Assembly: GCF_036669915.1 (NCBI RefSeq)
Contig: NC_089320.1
Span: forward strand, 11,963,313 to 12,027,312
Source of the DNA: Pocillopora verrucosa
Taxonomy: Eukaryota; Cnidaria; Anthozoa; Scleractinia; Pocilloporidae
Direction of reading: 5' to 3'
DNA length: 64,000 bases
In this document: positions 23,616 through 34,430 of the stretch, piece by piece
Numbering within the stretch: position 1 is the stretch's first letter
Layout of the letters: every line of letters begins with the position of its first letter
Program-made: the position numbers and the translations under genes
The notes under the pieces: model-generated
What the model saw: only the letters and a program-made list of their open reading frames with translations
Databases searched by the model: none
What the model was told of the DNA's origin: nothing

Positions 23616-24219
23616 CAAAACATGCACAAAGAAGGAAACCGCGAAAATCATTAAACGATATTACATACTAAAAGATTACAAACTGTAATCTCTTGTACAC
23701 TGAGTTTTTATTGTTTCATTTTAAATACAAAATTTGTTATTTCATTCTACCCTATCACTGCAGTCTTGACATCATAAGCAACCAATTAGACTATGAAACG
23801 TTTCATGGCCAACGCCCGAATACAAAACAAAACGTTCTCTTTATTCGAGGCTGGCAATTTGTCTTTGAAGGACCTTCGATCAGCCGAGGACCAGAGGTTG
23901 ACATTTATGATCTTTTTCTCTTATTAACTGACTTTTAATCCACAATCAATGTGTAACGCTGCAGATTTCGGTCAATTTTAACATCTCGTCTCTCTTTATG
24001 TGATAGGTTTGAGTATTGAAGACTAACAGATTGACCAAGATCATTTCGGGTATGTATACGCATAGGCAGGTTGTTTGCGTACGCTGGTTGTTTTATCGGT
24101 CGTGTATACCGTTTATATCTTCATGCACAGCAACTACGAAGTAAGTAATTAAGATCTCTGCCATATTACGAACGATTTCTATTTTCAGTTTAAATGCAAA
24201 GCACTCCACGATCAGTTTA

Positions 24220-26981
24220 GGTCATGTCAGTTTGTCATGTGATTTGGCTTTTTCAGTCCACAGTTACTCTGAAAGTTGAAAATTGAAAAAAAAAAAAAGA
24301 GTTAAAACAGTGAATTCTAAATATTTCGCCTTTTTTCTTTTTCTTTTACATTCCATAGTGTGTTTGATTAGATGGAATAGAGCAATGAAATTGAGGAGTA
24401 TTTTCTTCCTAAATGACCATCAGCTTTGACGCAACTGTTTACTCTCTTTTTTCATGGAATAGCTATATAACTCAGAAGTACACTCCTTTTAAAGAAGAAA
24501 AATTCCTTCAATAGTGCTCGTCGGCCGAGGTCACGGTTTTCATCTAAAAGTCTTTGGCTGATGCTCACCCGTTGCGCACATATAATAATACCATACTAAC
24601 AAAAAAATTAATTGGTTCCATAATTTTCTCTTGCACCATGAATAATTCCAAAATTTCCCACAGTAAAAGGTGAATGAATTTAAATTGACGAGGATGCTCC
24701 ATGAATTTCTACAAAAAACACAACCTTGATACCCTTCTTAAACATTTTTAAGTTCAAACATCAAAATAATCCTCCCTTGTTTTTGCTTATCATTCAAATG
24801 AAATACGACTAATTTAAAAAGTTACTAAGGAATAGTTTCACTTGTCACAAGCATGATACTTACAAACAATGATCCGTTACGAACAAGACTATTATTTAGC
24901 AATCCCCACTGTGAAGTCTTTGCTCTATACAGCGCCAACATGCCAAATTTTAAAATTAGAACAAAGAGGAAAATTTTAAAGAATGAAATCACCAAGGCGA
25001 ATCTACTGTTCTGCTCATTACTGCAAGGATAAACGAGCGGGGATAACTACTATCAGCATTGCTTTAAATTGTGCTGCTTTTAAAACACCAAGATGTATGC
25101 ATACACGTTCTCAGACAGCGTCCCGAGCAAAATTGATTGAATGCTACGCGTGACGATCAGGTATTAACAAATACATTTTTATCCCGAAATTCATACTGAA
25201 ACAGATGACCATCGCGAAAAAATACATTCTTTTATTTTTTTTCTCAGAGGGTACGGTAACGAATCCTGCAATCTAATTGGTTCTTAGTGCGGTCCGTATT
25301 TTCCTATCTCTGCCCACGGGCAACAGTAACGCTTTCGTGAGTCGCCGAGTACATCCCCATTTTTGTTGCCATTTTTCATAAATATATCTCGTTTCTCCGG
25401 CTGGGCAGTATTTTTAAGCAAAGACGTCGGTCACTACTTCAAGCCGGTAAATAACTTATTAATCCTCTCTTTTCTCCCTCTCAAATCACTTTGGTTGACA
25501 GAGAAATATTGGTTTCAAATTAAATTTGTATTAGTACCAATGTCATTAAATTGGTTGGCAAGCGGCCTAAAAACCGTCTGTAATTAATTTTAATCCTTCA
25601 CAAAACTGAAGTACCTAGAAAGTTAAAAAGTGAGGTATTTTGTTACAATTGAATTGATCGATGGAACTTTCATTCATTTAATATCTGAATTCTCTCAAAC
25701 AATTTGTTCGTAGTGAAAGGGCGAGCGAAGTTTTCAGTTCTACTAGCTACGAAGAAGTCTTCGGTGAGTCTTTCCAAGTCCCGGCGTTCAACCTGGACAT
25801 TTGTACCGTAAATTGCACAACAGAAAATGCAGGAATTCAATGAGAAAAAGACGCATTAAATCCCCTTGTTTCTAGTTGAAGTGTCTCATTCGAATTTAGT
25901 TTTTGTAGAGGAAAGACCAGATTTACACGCGCCATTGTAGCAAACAAACGAGCAAACACTCACAACGTCAAAATATAAAATTTGAATTTACTTACGACTA
26001 CCTTCCTTGCCATTTACTTACTGAACAGAGGTAAATATTCGTACATTAATCGTCGATGAGACTGAATAATACTTTCCGTAAGATTGAAGAAAACATTGCT
26101 GTCACAATCCTTGCCAAACTAGTTCCTTTGTTTTTACAAAAATGTACTTGCGGTTTGTTTTTTCTTACGCGCTCTCTAATTGACAGGTGTCAGATTGTGA
26201 CATATAGTTGTAAAAATAATGTTTCAAAGTTTGTTTGGAAACCTTTTAAATCACCTTTATCGTTACGCAAATGAAAAATGTTTCGGTGAAGCCTCTCTCT
26301 TTAATTTGCATTACCTCTATTTTAACTACCATTTACTCGCTCAAAAATTGTTCAGTTTACGGAAGATCTTGCTGTAATCACAGCCCTAAATCATTGGGGT
26401 TCCTTTGGAATGAATTTCGTCAGTTTTCAGGAAAAAAAAAAATGTCTTTCACTAGCCTAACTCGGTCCGTATTGGGAAAAACTGTGCCTGAGGTCGTGAG
26501 TACCGCCCGAGGCCGTAGGCTGGGGAATAACACATATATCTTTAAGTGGCTTATTTACCCACATAGTCCCCAATAGCCTCTTATAAATCTGTTTTAAGTC
26601 CACGGACATGAGTATCAAGTTCGGAAAAAAGTTAAAAAAGAAAAAGTAGGGATCCTTTAAAAAAAAAATTAAAAAATAATGAAAAATAAAAAAAAAAGGC
26701 TAAAAAACTCAAAGAGAGAGAGGATGAGATCCAGTCAGCCACAAAATCAATTGCAAGATCTGAGAATGGCCTGGGCGGTTAGAGGCTCCCAGTGAGTTAA
26801 AAGTATTGTCCTATTTCTTACCCCCAGCAAAGCAAATAATGAAAAATAAAATTGGTAAATAACGTGTTTTCCAACGCCACTAAACTGTCAAAATAGTATA
26901 AGGCACCCCACCAAATTTTCTGTGAGTGCGGAAGACAATACCGAGTAAACTGTGTTTTTACCTTAAATTTACCCAGCGAAA
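24220..26981. other. Upstream DNA of D8C copy 4
   Basis: No gene is supported. Positions 23,630-24,215 match the region beyond copy 1 (5,830-6,400) and beyond copy 2 (14,560-15,060) in reverse. Positions about 26,540-26,980 match the region just upstream of copy 2 exon 1 (13,690-14,060), so the promoter region is probably within it. The part about 24,900-26,530 has no counterpart upstream of copy 2 and looks like extra inserted or retained DNA of unknown kind. Confidence 0.65.
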
Positions 26982-29583
26982 ATGTCTACCCGACGAACAT
27001 CTGCATTTCTGGTTTGCCTGTTGTTGGTTACTCTGATGGAAGAGGCAAAACCTGTACTTGGAGGGAAAGGAGGAGGAAAATTTTCGAAACTATCGAACAG
27101 GGTGAAGGAACTGGAGGAGAGCATGGAGAAACTAGGAGAATGCAAAGAAGGTAAAATTTAATAATGAATACCTAGTAATAAACTTGTGACCCTCTGTATT
27201 TGAAAAAAAAACCCTCTGAAAGAAATTGCGACTAAGATGGTTTTCTTTAGGCTTTTCACAACAACACAGATTTAGAAATAAAATTAGGTAAAAAAAAACT
27301 GTTCTTCCTAATTAGGACAAAATTGACAACGAATTAGCTGTGTAATTTTACTTTTCGGCGTCTTATTGAAAATAGAAAATAAGTTTTTCCTTTAGTTGCT
27401 CCTAGATTTAAAGCGCAACTTCACTAAAGTGATTCATGGATCATTGTCGTAATTTATTTTCAGTTTGCTCGATGATCTCTGAACTAAAAGAGCGGCTCAC
27501 TGCTGTAGAGGGTGAGATTGAAGAGCTGAAGAAAGAACCGCCGACAAACCCCCCTCCACTGGCTCCAGGTACATTTCTAATAGATTCCGAACTACGTTTC
27601 TGAAGTCCAAGATGACTCGAACCCTCGCTAACTCGAATGCGTCATTAACTCGAACCAAAATTGGACTTTTGTCATTCATTTGATGATTTTTTCACCCCCT
27701 GTAACTCGTGCATCCTTGACAACTGTAGCTTCCCGCTAACTCCAAACAATTTTCGTTCCCCTTCGGAACATTTTCTTCAAGTCAATACCTCAAACCATGT
27801 TTGTCTTTTTATATTTTTATATTTAAGTTTTTGGCTATCTTAAATTACCCAGAAGAACAATTGGCCCAAAGCAGGTTCCGTTGGTCTTCTCCCTCCCCAT
27901 TTTCAGCAATTTGAGCCATCGCAGGTCATCGCAGAGAGGCATCTCCATCCTTAACCAACAAAATTCTAGTCAATACTCGACGGTTACCACGAATTCCAGG
28001 TTGTTTTTCTCCACCTAGACATGGTTGATATGTGTCTAAATGTCCAATCAACTTGCTTGAAAAACTGAAAAACGTCTCCGCTCGTCAAGATTTTTGCGGA
28101 CTCAAATATAAAACTATAGTGACATCATGATAATATAGCAAAGTTTTGGAAAAGATTGATAAGCGACGCCGTTTTTTGCCCAGGTATAAATAATTCAGGT
28201 AGCAAGATAAAGCTTTTAATTTTTCTATCAACAGTCCTTTGACAGGGGCACAAAAAATGTTTTCATTCACAAAATGACGTTGAGGCTCCATGATGTTGAC
28301 ATGCGTGCTGAGTGGTCTTTAGCACGCATAAAAATTGGATATCACCGCTTTTTTAAAAAAATTCCCGCCATTTTAACAAATGTTCACTGTTGCTATGTAT
28401 TGACAAGTGAGTTTGGGACACGCGCAGACATTTTTCAGCTCTGTTTTTGCCATATTGCAAATTAGAGTGCGAAGGCTACAAAGTTCTGGACAGCGCTGAC
28501 AGGAAGAATACCTACGGTATGGGCAATGCAGCATGTGACAACGACATTGAAGAAGCGTGGTACCGCTTCACCGGAGCCGCAGGCTCAAAGATGCCAGAGT
28601 CACCACCAAATAAAAACACGTGTGGCACGCATGCACCGGGGTGGCTGAATGGACGACATCCATCTGTTGCCGAGGGAAAGGTGCACAGATCACATTTCTT
28701 ACAACAGTAAAATTTTTTTTCTGGGTAATTCATATGAATGAATTCAAGACTCCGTTTGGCGGGAAATTATTCTCGGGTATTTGCCAACGAACATTATTTG
28801 TTCCGAGAAGCGAATGATTTTCGAAGAGCGAAGCTTTAGGAAAGCTGTGGACTTCGGATAACAGATGATGCCGAGGGATATGTAAACGAGCACATTTGTA
28901 AGCCAAATGAATGCATTTATTCTCTCTTTCTCTTTTTCTTTATTACTGTGCGCGCAACAAAACGATCACTTCGAAAACAGATGTTGATTTTCCACCAATT
29001 GGTTAATAAGCAAATTTATTCCTTCTAATGAAACAAAAGCAGAACGCTCTCCAACTAAAATCAACTTTTAAAGGAAGACGTTTATCGCATTGAAAGCAAT
29101 GTTTGAAAATTGGAGAATATCACTGGGGGAATATCACTGGGGGAATATCACTGGGAGAATATCACTGGGGGAATATCACTGGGGGAATATCACAGGGGGA
29201 ATATCACTGGGGGAATATCACTGGGGGAATATCACGTCGTACATTTCTGTACCAGTGAGAACACAGGCTTTATGACGTTATATGGGAAAAAAAACCTGAG
29301 TGTTTTCAATCGGCTTTTATGAAAATTTTTGTTTTCAATCATGACACAGCGTAACATATATCTTAATTCTATCATAAGACTATATTTGTGGTGACTAGAC
29401 ATTTATTTATCTTTTCAATTCCAATGTTTTTTGGTTTAGGTATCCAGACAAGTCTGTTTCAACTGGGATGGCAACAATTGTAACTGGCAAGCCGGCATTG
29501 AAGTACGAAACTGTGACTCGTTCTTTGTCTACAAACTGGTGAAATCGCCCGGTTGCCAACTCCGTTATTGTGGCAGTGACTAA
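26982..29583 (+). CDS. Secreted D8C-domain protein, intact copy 4 (4 exons, 210 aa)
   Basis: Exons are 26982-27150, 27464-27568, 28466-28680 and 29440-29583. All joins keep frame and all introns are GT-AG. The first about 25 residues are a signal peptide (FLVCLLLVTLMEEAKP), followed by a Gly/Lys-rich patch and a coiled coil (RVKELEESMEKLGE, then ISELKERLTAVEGEIEELKK), a Pro-rich hinge (PPTNPPPLAP) and a D8C domain of about 120 residues. The domain's eight cysteines and WYRF, GWLNG and RYCG signatures match uromodulin, GP2 and related animal proteins. The protein ends right after the domain. Exon 3 ends at AAG followed by GTGCAC, a weak but frame-correct donor. The coiled coil suggests self-association; the D8C of GP2 and uromodulin relatives acts in extracellular carbohydrate or microbe binding, so a mucosal or defence role is possible but inferred. 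Confidence 0.9.
29112..29236. repeat. 14-bp minisatellite in intron 3 of D8C copy 4 (about 9 units)
   Basis: Units of the form tgggggaatatcac repeat about nine times. It is the reverse complement of the array in copy 1. In copies 2 and 3 the same position has only about two units (near 11,270-11,300 and 17,035-17,060). Confidence 0.95.
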
Positions 29584-29758
29584 CGGATGATGGGCAATTA
29601 AAACTGAAGCATGTCACACGCTTACGGCTGAGCCTTACACTCCAACACAAGAACTTTACAGGGGAAAGGGGACGTATACTTATATCAGCCTTAGCACTTG
29701 ATATCAGCTGGTAGCAGAAGTTCATTCTGTAATGTGGACTTGAATGATTGAAAAGAGA

Positions 29759-29764
29759 AATAAA
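29759..29764 (+). promoter_or_regulatory. Polyadenylation signal of D8C copy 4
   Basis: AATAAA lies about 175 bp after the stop codon and is followed by a T/G-rich stretch (ttattggtggtagttgtg). The same signal is kept in copies 1 and 2. Confidence 0.6.
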
Positions 29765-30129
29765 GGATTCATTATTGGTGGTAGTTGTGCGGAAAAAGTG
29801 TGCAATAAAAGTGTTCGGGAAAGCTCTCTGTATTTAAAGGATGGTTTTAACAACAAACGAATTTACAAAAGAATTTATCTCGAGGATTATTCAACAAGAT
29901 TCATTTCACTTTCGGCGAATAATTGTTAATCATTGTCACTAACAACGGCGTGGTCAAGTCCAATTACCGAAGTTTAATTTGCACTTTGTAAAAATAAGAA
30001 AAAATAATGCGTAAAACAGCTTTAACACATCTGAAACACATCTTTAAAATTTGGTGTAAATGGGGATATTTTTAAGATACTATACTCGGGAAACATCTTC
30101 GCGAAACTGCTTTGACATTCAGACATGGT

Positions 30130-31238
30130 TTGATGCTACTCTGGTTTTAGATTGATTGAATGTAACCGAGAAGTTACAATTCATAGACCCAATGTTTCGA
30201 CACACCTTTCTAGTGCCTTCATCAGGGATGATTTAAACGCTGCAACAAGAGGTCCTTTTAGACGCTCACTAATTAGCTACCCCATTCACTTGATGAAATC
30301 TGAAAAGAGCATATCAGGAGAATATTTCTTTTATTTTGAAATCACGTGTATGATTACAGACCAAATTACCATAATTAAGTTTATTAATTTTATTAAGTAG
30401 CTCTTCTTGATTCAATCATTTAAAGCCACTTAAGCAAAATCAAAAGGAAGGTTGTCGTGATATTTTACGAAAATAAACAGCATTGGTATAGTTGCTGTGG
30501 TAGTAGGATTTGCGTTGTCGTTAGTTTCGGTAGTAGTAGTAGGTCGGTAAGTGTTTCATCGGCTGAAGTCTTCGTTGTAGTTGTTCTTTGAAAAAACACG
30601 GTCAAAGTACTTGTTCTCGTCGAATGAGCTGCCTGTCGTGTTGCATACGAGTTGTCGTAACGACTTACCAGGCAGTCTTGAAAAGGTAGTTTTACTCTTT
30701 CTTCGACCTCCCTGGTAAACTGTATAGCAGTGTTTTGTTTGTTAAGGTGGTGGTGAAATGCGTCGATTTCGTCGTGTCGCACGGCGGTTAATGCACCGTC
30801 AACGTAGCGTAACCAAAAACGGTATCGTTTGTCTGCAAGTCGAAAGGGCGCTTTCTAGATGTTCTGCCTCATAATTTCCGCTACAACAACAGAAACTTGA
30901 GATAGCTGTACGGTGTAACTGTTTGTAGTGTACTGAAAGTAAGTTGACGTTTGTCAAAGGTTTAGTAAGTCCATAATGTCCTCTATCAGTAGCGGTAGAG
31001 GGTCAGTAGATTGTCGCATTGCAGTCTTAGTACATTGTAGCGCCAATTGAAGTGGAAGCGATTTCACATTAAATGACATTGGTCTGTCACGGTCGTCAGG
31101 TATCTGTATAGTCTTAGTGGCGTAAATGAAGTCCTCAGTGGATTGTAGTTTACGTCTGGATTTGATGGTGAGTGGTTGTAGTCATGTTGTCGTCAGGTAC
31201 TTGGACAGTTGGTATGCAGGAGAAGTACAGAAAGGAGC
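30130..31238 (-). mobile_element. Penelope-like element, reverse transcriptase fragment
   Basis: On the minus strand the translation from about 31,110 to 30,465 follows a Penelope-type reverse transcriptase: DRDRPMSFNVKS, then SVVVAEIMRQNI, then FWLRYVDGALTAV, then IDAFHHHLNKQN and EERVKLPFQDCLVSR. The catalytic box reads YVDG, so the second Asp is lost, and stop codons interrupt the frame. Positions 30,150-30,250 carry a gacccaatgtttcgacacac/cttcatcaggg motif of the kind found at the ends of such elements. The copy is dead. Confidence 0.75.
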
Positions 31239-31242
31239 AATC

Positions 31243-31815
31243 TTCCTGATTAGTTGACAACGAGTTAGCTCTATAATTTTACCCTTGGCAGCTTATTGAA
31301 AATTGAAAAAAAGTTTTCCAATTAGTTGCTTTTATATTTAAAGCATAGTTTCACTAAAGTGATTCATGGACCACTGTCGTAATTTATTTTCAGCTTGCTC
31401 GATGATCTCCAAACTGAAAGAGCGGCTCTCTGCTGTAGAGGGAGAGATCGAAGAGCTGGAGAAAAAAACCGGGGAAAAGGGACTTATACTTCATATCAGC
31501 CTTAGCACTTGATATAAGCCGGTAGCAGAAGTTCTTTCTGTAATGTGGACTTGAATGATTGAAAAGAGAAATAAATGATTATTATTGGTGGTAGATGTGC
31601 GGAAAAAGTGTGCAATAAAAGTGTTCGGGAATCACGACGATCCTCTAATTAATTTTCAAAACGTGATAATGAGGTGTCTTTTCAGAATTGGGGCTTCAGT
31701 TGTTCGCAGTCATCTTCGCTCAACTGGGTTATTAATTTAAAAAAAGTAAATATAGATGGTATGTTTAGGCTTTTATCTGGAGATAGTACTTAATAAAGGT
31801 ACTCGGCAATTTCTC
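31243..31815 (+). pseudogene. Fifth D8C scrap: intron 1 and exon 2 fused to the 3' UTR
   Basis: Homology begins in intron 1 (gttgacaacgagttagct) and runs through exon 2 at 31,394-31,468, which still encodes SKLKERLSAVEGEIEELEKK. It then jumps within a few bases to the 3' UTR sequence that in copy 4 starts near 29,656 (ggggaaaagg...). Exons 3 and 4 and all D8C residues are gone, and no exon 1 is seen upstream. From about 31,850 to 32,050 it continues into linker DNA resembling 6,680-6,880 in reverse. Confidence 0.85.
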
Positions 31816-32049
31816 GTAAAGGGTTTAAAATAATTGAGACTAGTTGTAAACTTAACTACTTTAAGAATCGATTGCATGTGAAACGGCCCTCGAGGCCACT
31901 TAACTAAGAAGACATATAATATTCGTAGATATAATATTCGTAGATAGCAGTGTGGCTATAAAACCCTATGTCTGTTCGATTTCGTAAAGGACTTTAATAT
32001 CTGAAGATACAACCGACGCTAACCCCTAGGAAAACTAGAAATAATACTC

Positions 32050-32690
32050 GAAATACAGTAAACGGTTTGAACCCTGGGGTAACATGTAATAGTGTAGTTT
32101 GAGTGCAGTCCTGAGAAGGAATGTTGTCGATAGTGGTGACTGATGTCAAGTGAATAGTTGTTGTCAGTCGAATGTTCGAAGTCCGAATTGTATAAACTGA
32201 TTGGTCAGTTTTACCGTGATGTTATTGGCTGTAAGACTCAAGCGGCTTAGGTTGATCGTGATTAGTCGGTCTCGATCCGTTGGTAAAGTTGAGTCGTTCT
32301 GTTCGGTTCGTTTTTGATGTGAATGTCGTGAATGAGTCTTTTGTATGGTGCCGGTGGTGGTTTACTCCTGTTAAGGGGAGTGTGGTCTAAGTTAGTAAAC
32401 CAGCTTTCCAGAGTCAGTCGTTAAAAGTAGGTGCTGTAGGTTAGGCAATGCACAGAGTCCCAGTCAATAGTGTGGTTCTTAAGTCGGTGATGTTTAGCAA
32501 TGTGACTGTTGATATCGCCTTTCCTCGTCGCTCTGTTCAGTTAGTGTGATTGTGAGTTTTCTGCCAGTCTCGCCGAGGTAGGAGGCGTGGCAGTCGGAGC
32601 AATTGATCGTATAAACTACTCCCTGTCGGTTCCTCGGTTCGTCTTTGTCTTTAACGTTAGTCAGTAACTGACGGAGTGTGGTAATGGGTT
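32050..32690 (-). mobile_element. Penelope-like element, GIY-YIG endonuclease and 3' end
   Basis: Minus-strand translation near 32,640-32,560 gives GVVYTINCSDCHASYLGETG, a GIY-YIG nuclease start with variant residues. It is followed by a C-terminal region (RLTLESWFTNL, then PAPYKRLIHDI) and a 3' region like that at 15,818-15,960. In-frame stops show decay. Because the RT fragment lies downstream on the same strand at 31.2-30.5 kb, this is probably the tail of a separate copy rather than one permuted element. Confidence 0.75.
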
Positions 32691-33173
32691 AATCTACTAG
32701 CCAGCGATAATTATTCCATTAGCCGACAGTAGTTTTATCACTTTCATTCACGTCTTTATCCGCAGTTCAAATTTATGACTTTCATATATTCTTAACCGTT
32801 TATTTATCACTTCACGGGTTTATTTAGAACCAAGCTCATGACCAGCTCCCAGTTGGCTTGTTAGCCCAGTTGGTAGAGCGCTGCACTGGTATCGCAGAGG
32901 TCATGGGTTCAAATCCCGTACAGGCCTTATTTTCACTGTTCCCGTACAGGCCTTATTTTCACTATTTTTACTGCCTAAGTAGTGCACATTACTGCGAGGA
33001 TTACTTTCATTCACGTTTTTATCCGCAGTTCAAATATATGACTTTCATATATTCTTAACCAGTAGTTAATCTAGCAGCTGACAATAGTTAATCTACCAGC
33101 TGACAACAGTTATTCTACCAGCTGACAATAGTTAATCTACCAGCCCACAATAGTTAATCAATCAGCCGACAAT
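32688..33173. repeat. 22-bp minisatellite split by a tRNA-derived repeat
   Basis: Degenerate 22-bp units (gttaatctactagcc..., ...cattagccgacagtag) at 32,688-32,735 resume as clean units at 33,061-33,173. The units and even the terminal order of variants match the array at 15,528-15,743. The sequence between is the tRNA-like repeat. Confidence 0.8.
32739..33060 (+). repeat. tRNA-derived repeat (SINE-like, about 264-bp period)
   Basis: Positions 32,858-32,930 fold like a tRNA: seven acceptor pairs between GGCTTGT and ACAGGCC, an A box (tagcccagttgg), an anticodon loop CTGGTAT, a T arm (atggg ttcaaat cccgt) with a B box. The D stem and anticodon stem each have a mismatch and there is a partial repeat of the 3' acceptor end (cccgtacaggccttatttt). 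The segment actttcattcacg...atattcttaacc occurs both before (32,739) and after (33,003) the tRNA part, 264 bp apart, so the unit was tandemly arranged. It is more likely a repeat than a working tRNA-Thr gene. Confidence 0.75.
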
Positions 33174-33199
33174 GGTCGAGACGTTTTGCGAACTTTGAC

Positions 33200-33746
33200 T
33201 CTGGTTGGAAACAGACCTTACACAAAATTTACAAAACGACAAGTGACAGAAAGTTAAGAGAATTTGGTTATAAGGTTTTCCACAGAATATGAGTCACTAA
33301 TGAGGAACTCAAGCAATTCAAAATCAGGAATGATGACTTATAATTTCAATGTAAAAATCCTGATTCATTACAACACACCTTTTTTGAGTCCTATGAGTAT
33401 TCAATTCCATCAAGAAATCCTATCGTGGTTCAATACTTTGAATAACACCCACATAAGTTTATCTGTTGACCAAATTTTACTTCAGAATTACCCCCCTCCT
33501 GCTGTTAGCGATGACCTCCGACGCCGACTGGATTTGCTTATCCTACTAACAAAAAGGTACATATATAGTTGTAAAATTAATGAGAAAAATCTCAATAATT
33601 TACAATTTATAAATAAGATAAAAATGCAATGGAAAATTGAGAATTTAATTCAAGGTAGTCAAATACAAATATTGTCAACAAACCTCTTCGTGTGTTCTTC
33701 TTTTTTTCGTGTTTTATTAAATTTATCGAATTGGTATTTCATTTAG
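33200..33746 (+). mobile_element. LINE C-terminal fragment (low certainty)
   Basis: A 160-codon frame (33,264-33,746) has a hydrophobic-aromatic pattern (FHQEILSWFNTLNNTHISLS, then LLILLTKRYIYSCKINEKN) like the region after the RT domain in L1/Tx1-type elements, ending in AT-rich DNA. No RT motifs remain. It could also be an unrelated chance ORF. Confidence 0.45.
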
Positions 33747-33769
33747 TTATAAGCAATCAAGTAATATAA

Positions 33770-34430
33770 ATAATTTTACATTAAATAAATGTAATCTTGT
33801 ACATACAGGGTAAAAAACAAAAAAACTAGAAGTCCATATCATGTCTTATTGCGAAATAATAATAATAATAATTAATGAAAAAAAAGAGATATGAATAATG
33901 TAAGAAAAGTGTTGTAATTGCCAGTGGTGTAAGTAACCAGTATTGTAAATACTGTAAGTAATGTATGTAATTAGCCGTAAGTGATATTGTGTATTGTTAT
34001 CAGTGCAAGTAAGCAGTATTGTAAGTAATGTATTATATTACGGTGTATTGTCGAGTGCTGTAAGATTTATTAGTATTATTATTATTTTTAAAAAAATGAA
34101 GACTTTGACTACACAGAAATCGATTGTATGGTCGGAATTGAAATGTGTTCGAGCAACGATTCTTAAAGCGTTGTTCGTTGCCAACAACAAAGGGAAGCGT
34201 TGTTGCGTTGTTCGTGTCTAACAACAAAATGAAGCTTTGACCTTTTACCGACATGTCAAACGCGACAATCGACATTCTTTTACCAAGTTTTCTCATCTGT
34301 TATTGTTAAGAAAGTCACAAATAAACACAAAAGAACTTCATTTGTATGTTACGCTGCATCCGTGCATTTTGTTGTTGTAGAAACGAAAAACGCTTCCCTT
34401 CATAGTATTATTTAAGATTTAAGCTTACTC
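33770..34430. other. AT-rich spacer with microsatellites
   Basis: It contains an (aat)n run near 33,857-33,875 and imperfect repeats of gtaagtaatgtat/cagtattgtaa between 33,900 and 34,040. No gene is seen; the small ORFs at 33,994-34,296 overlap on both strands and lack family features. Confidence 0.6.
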
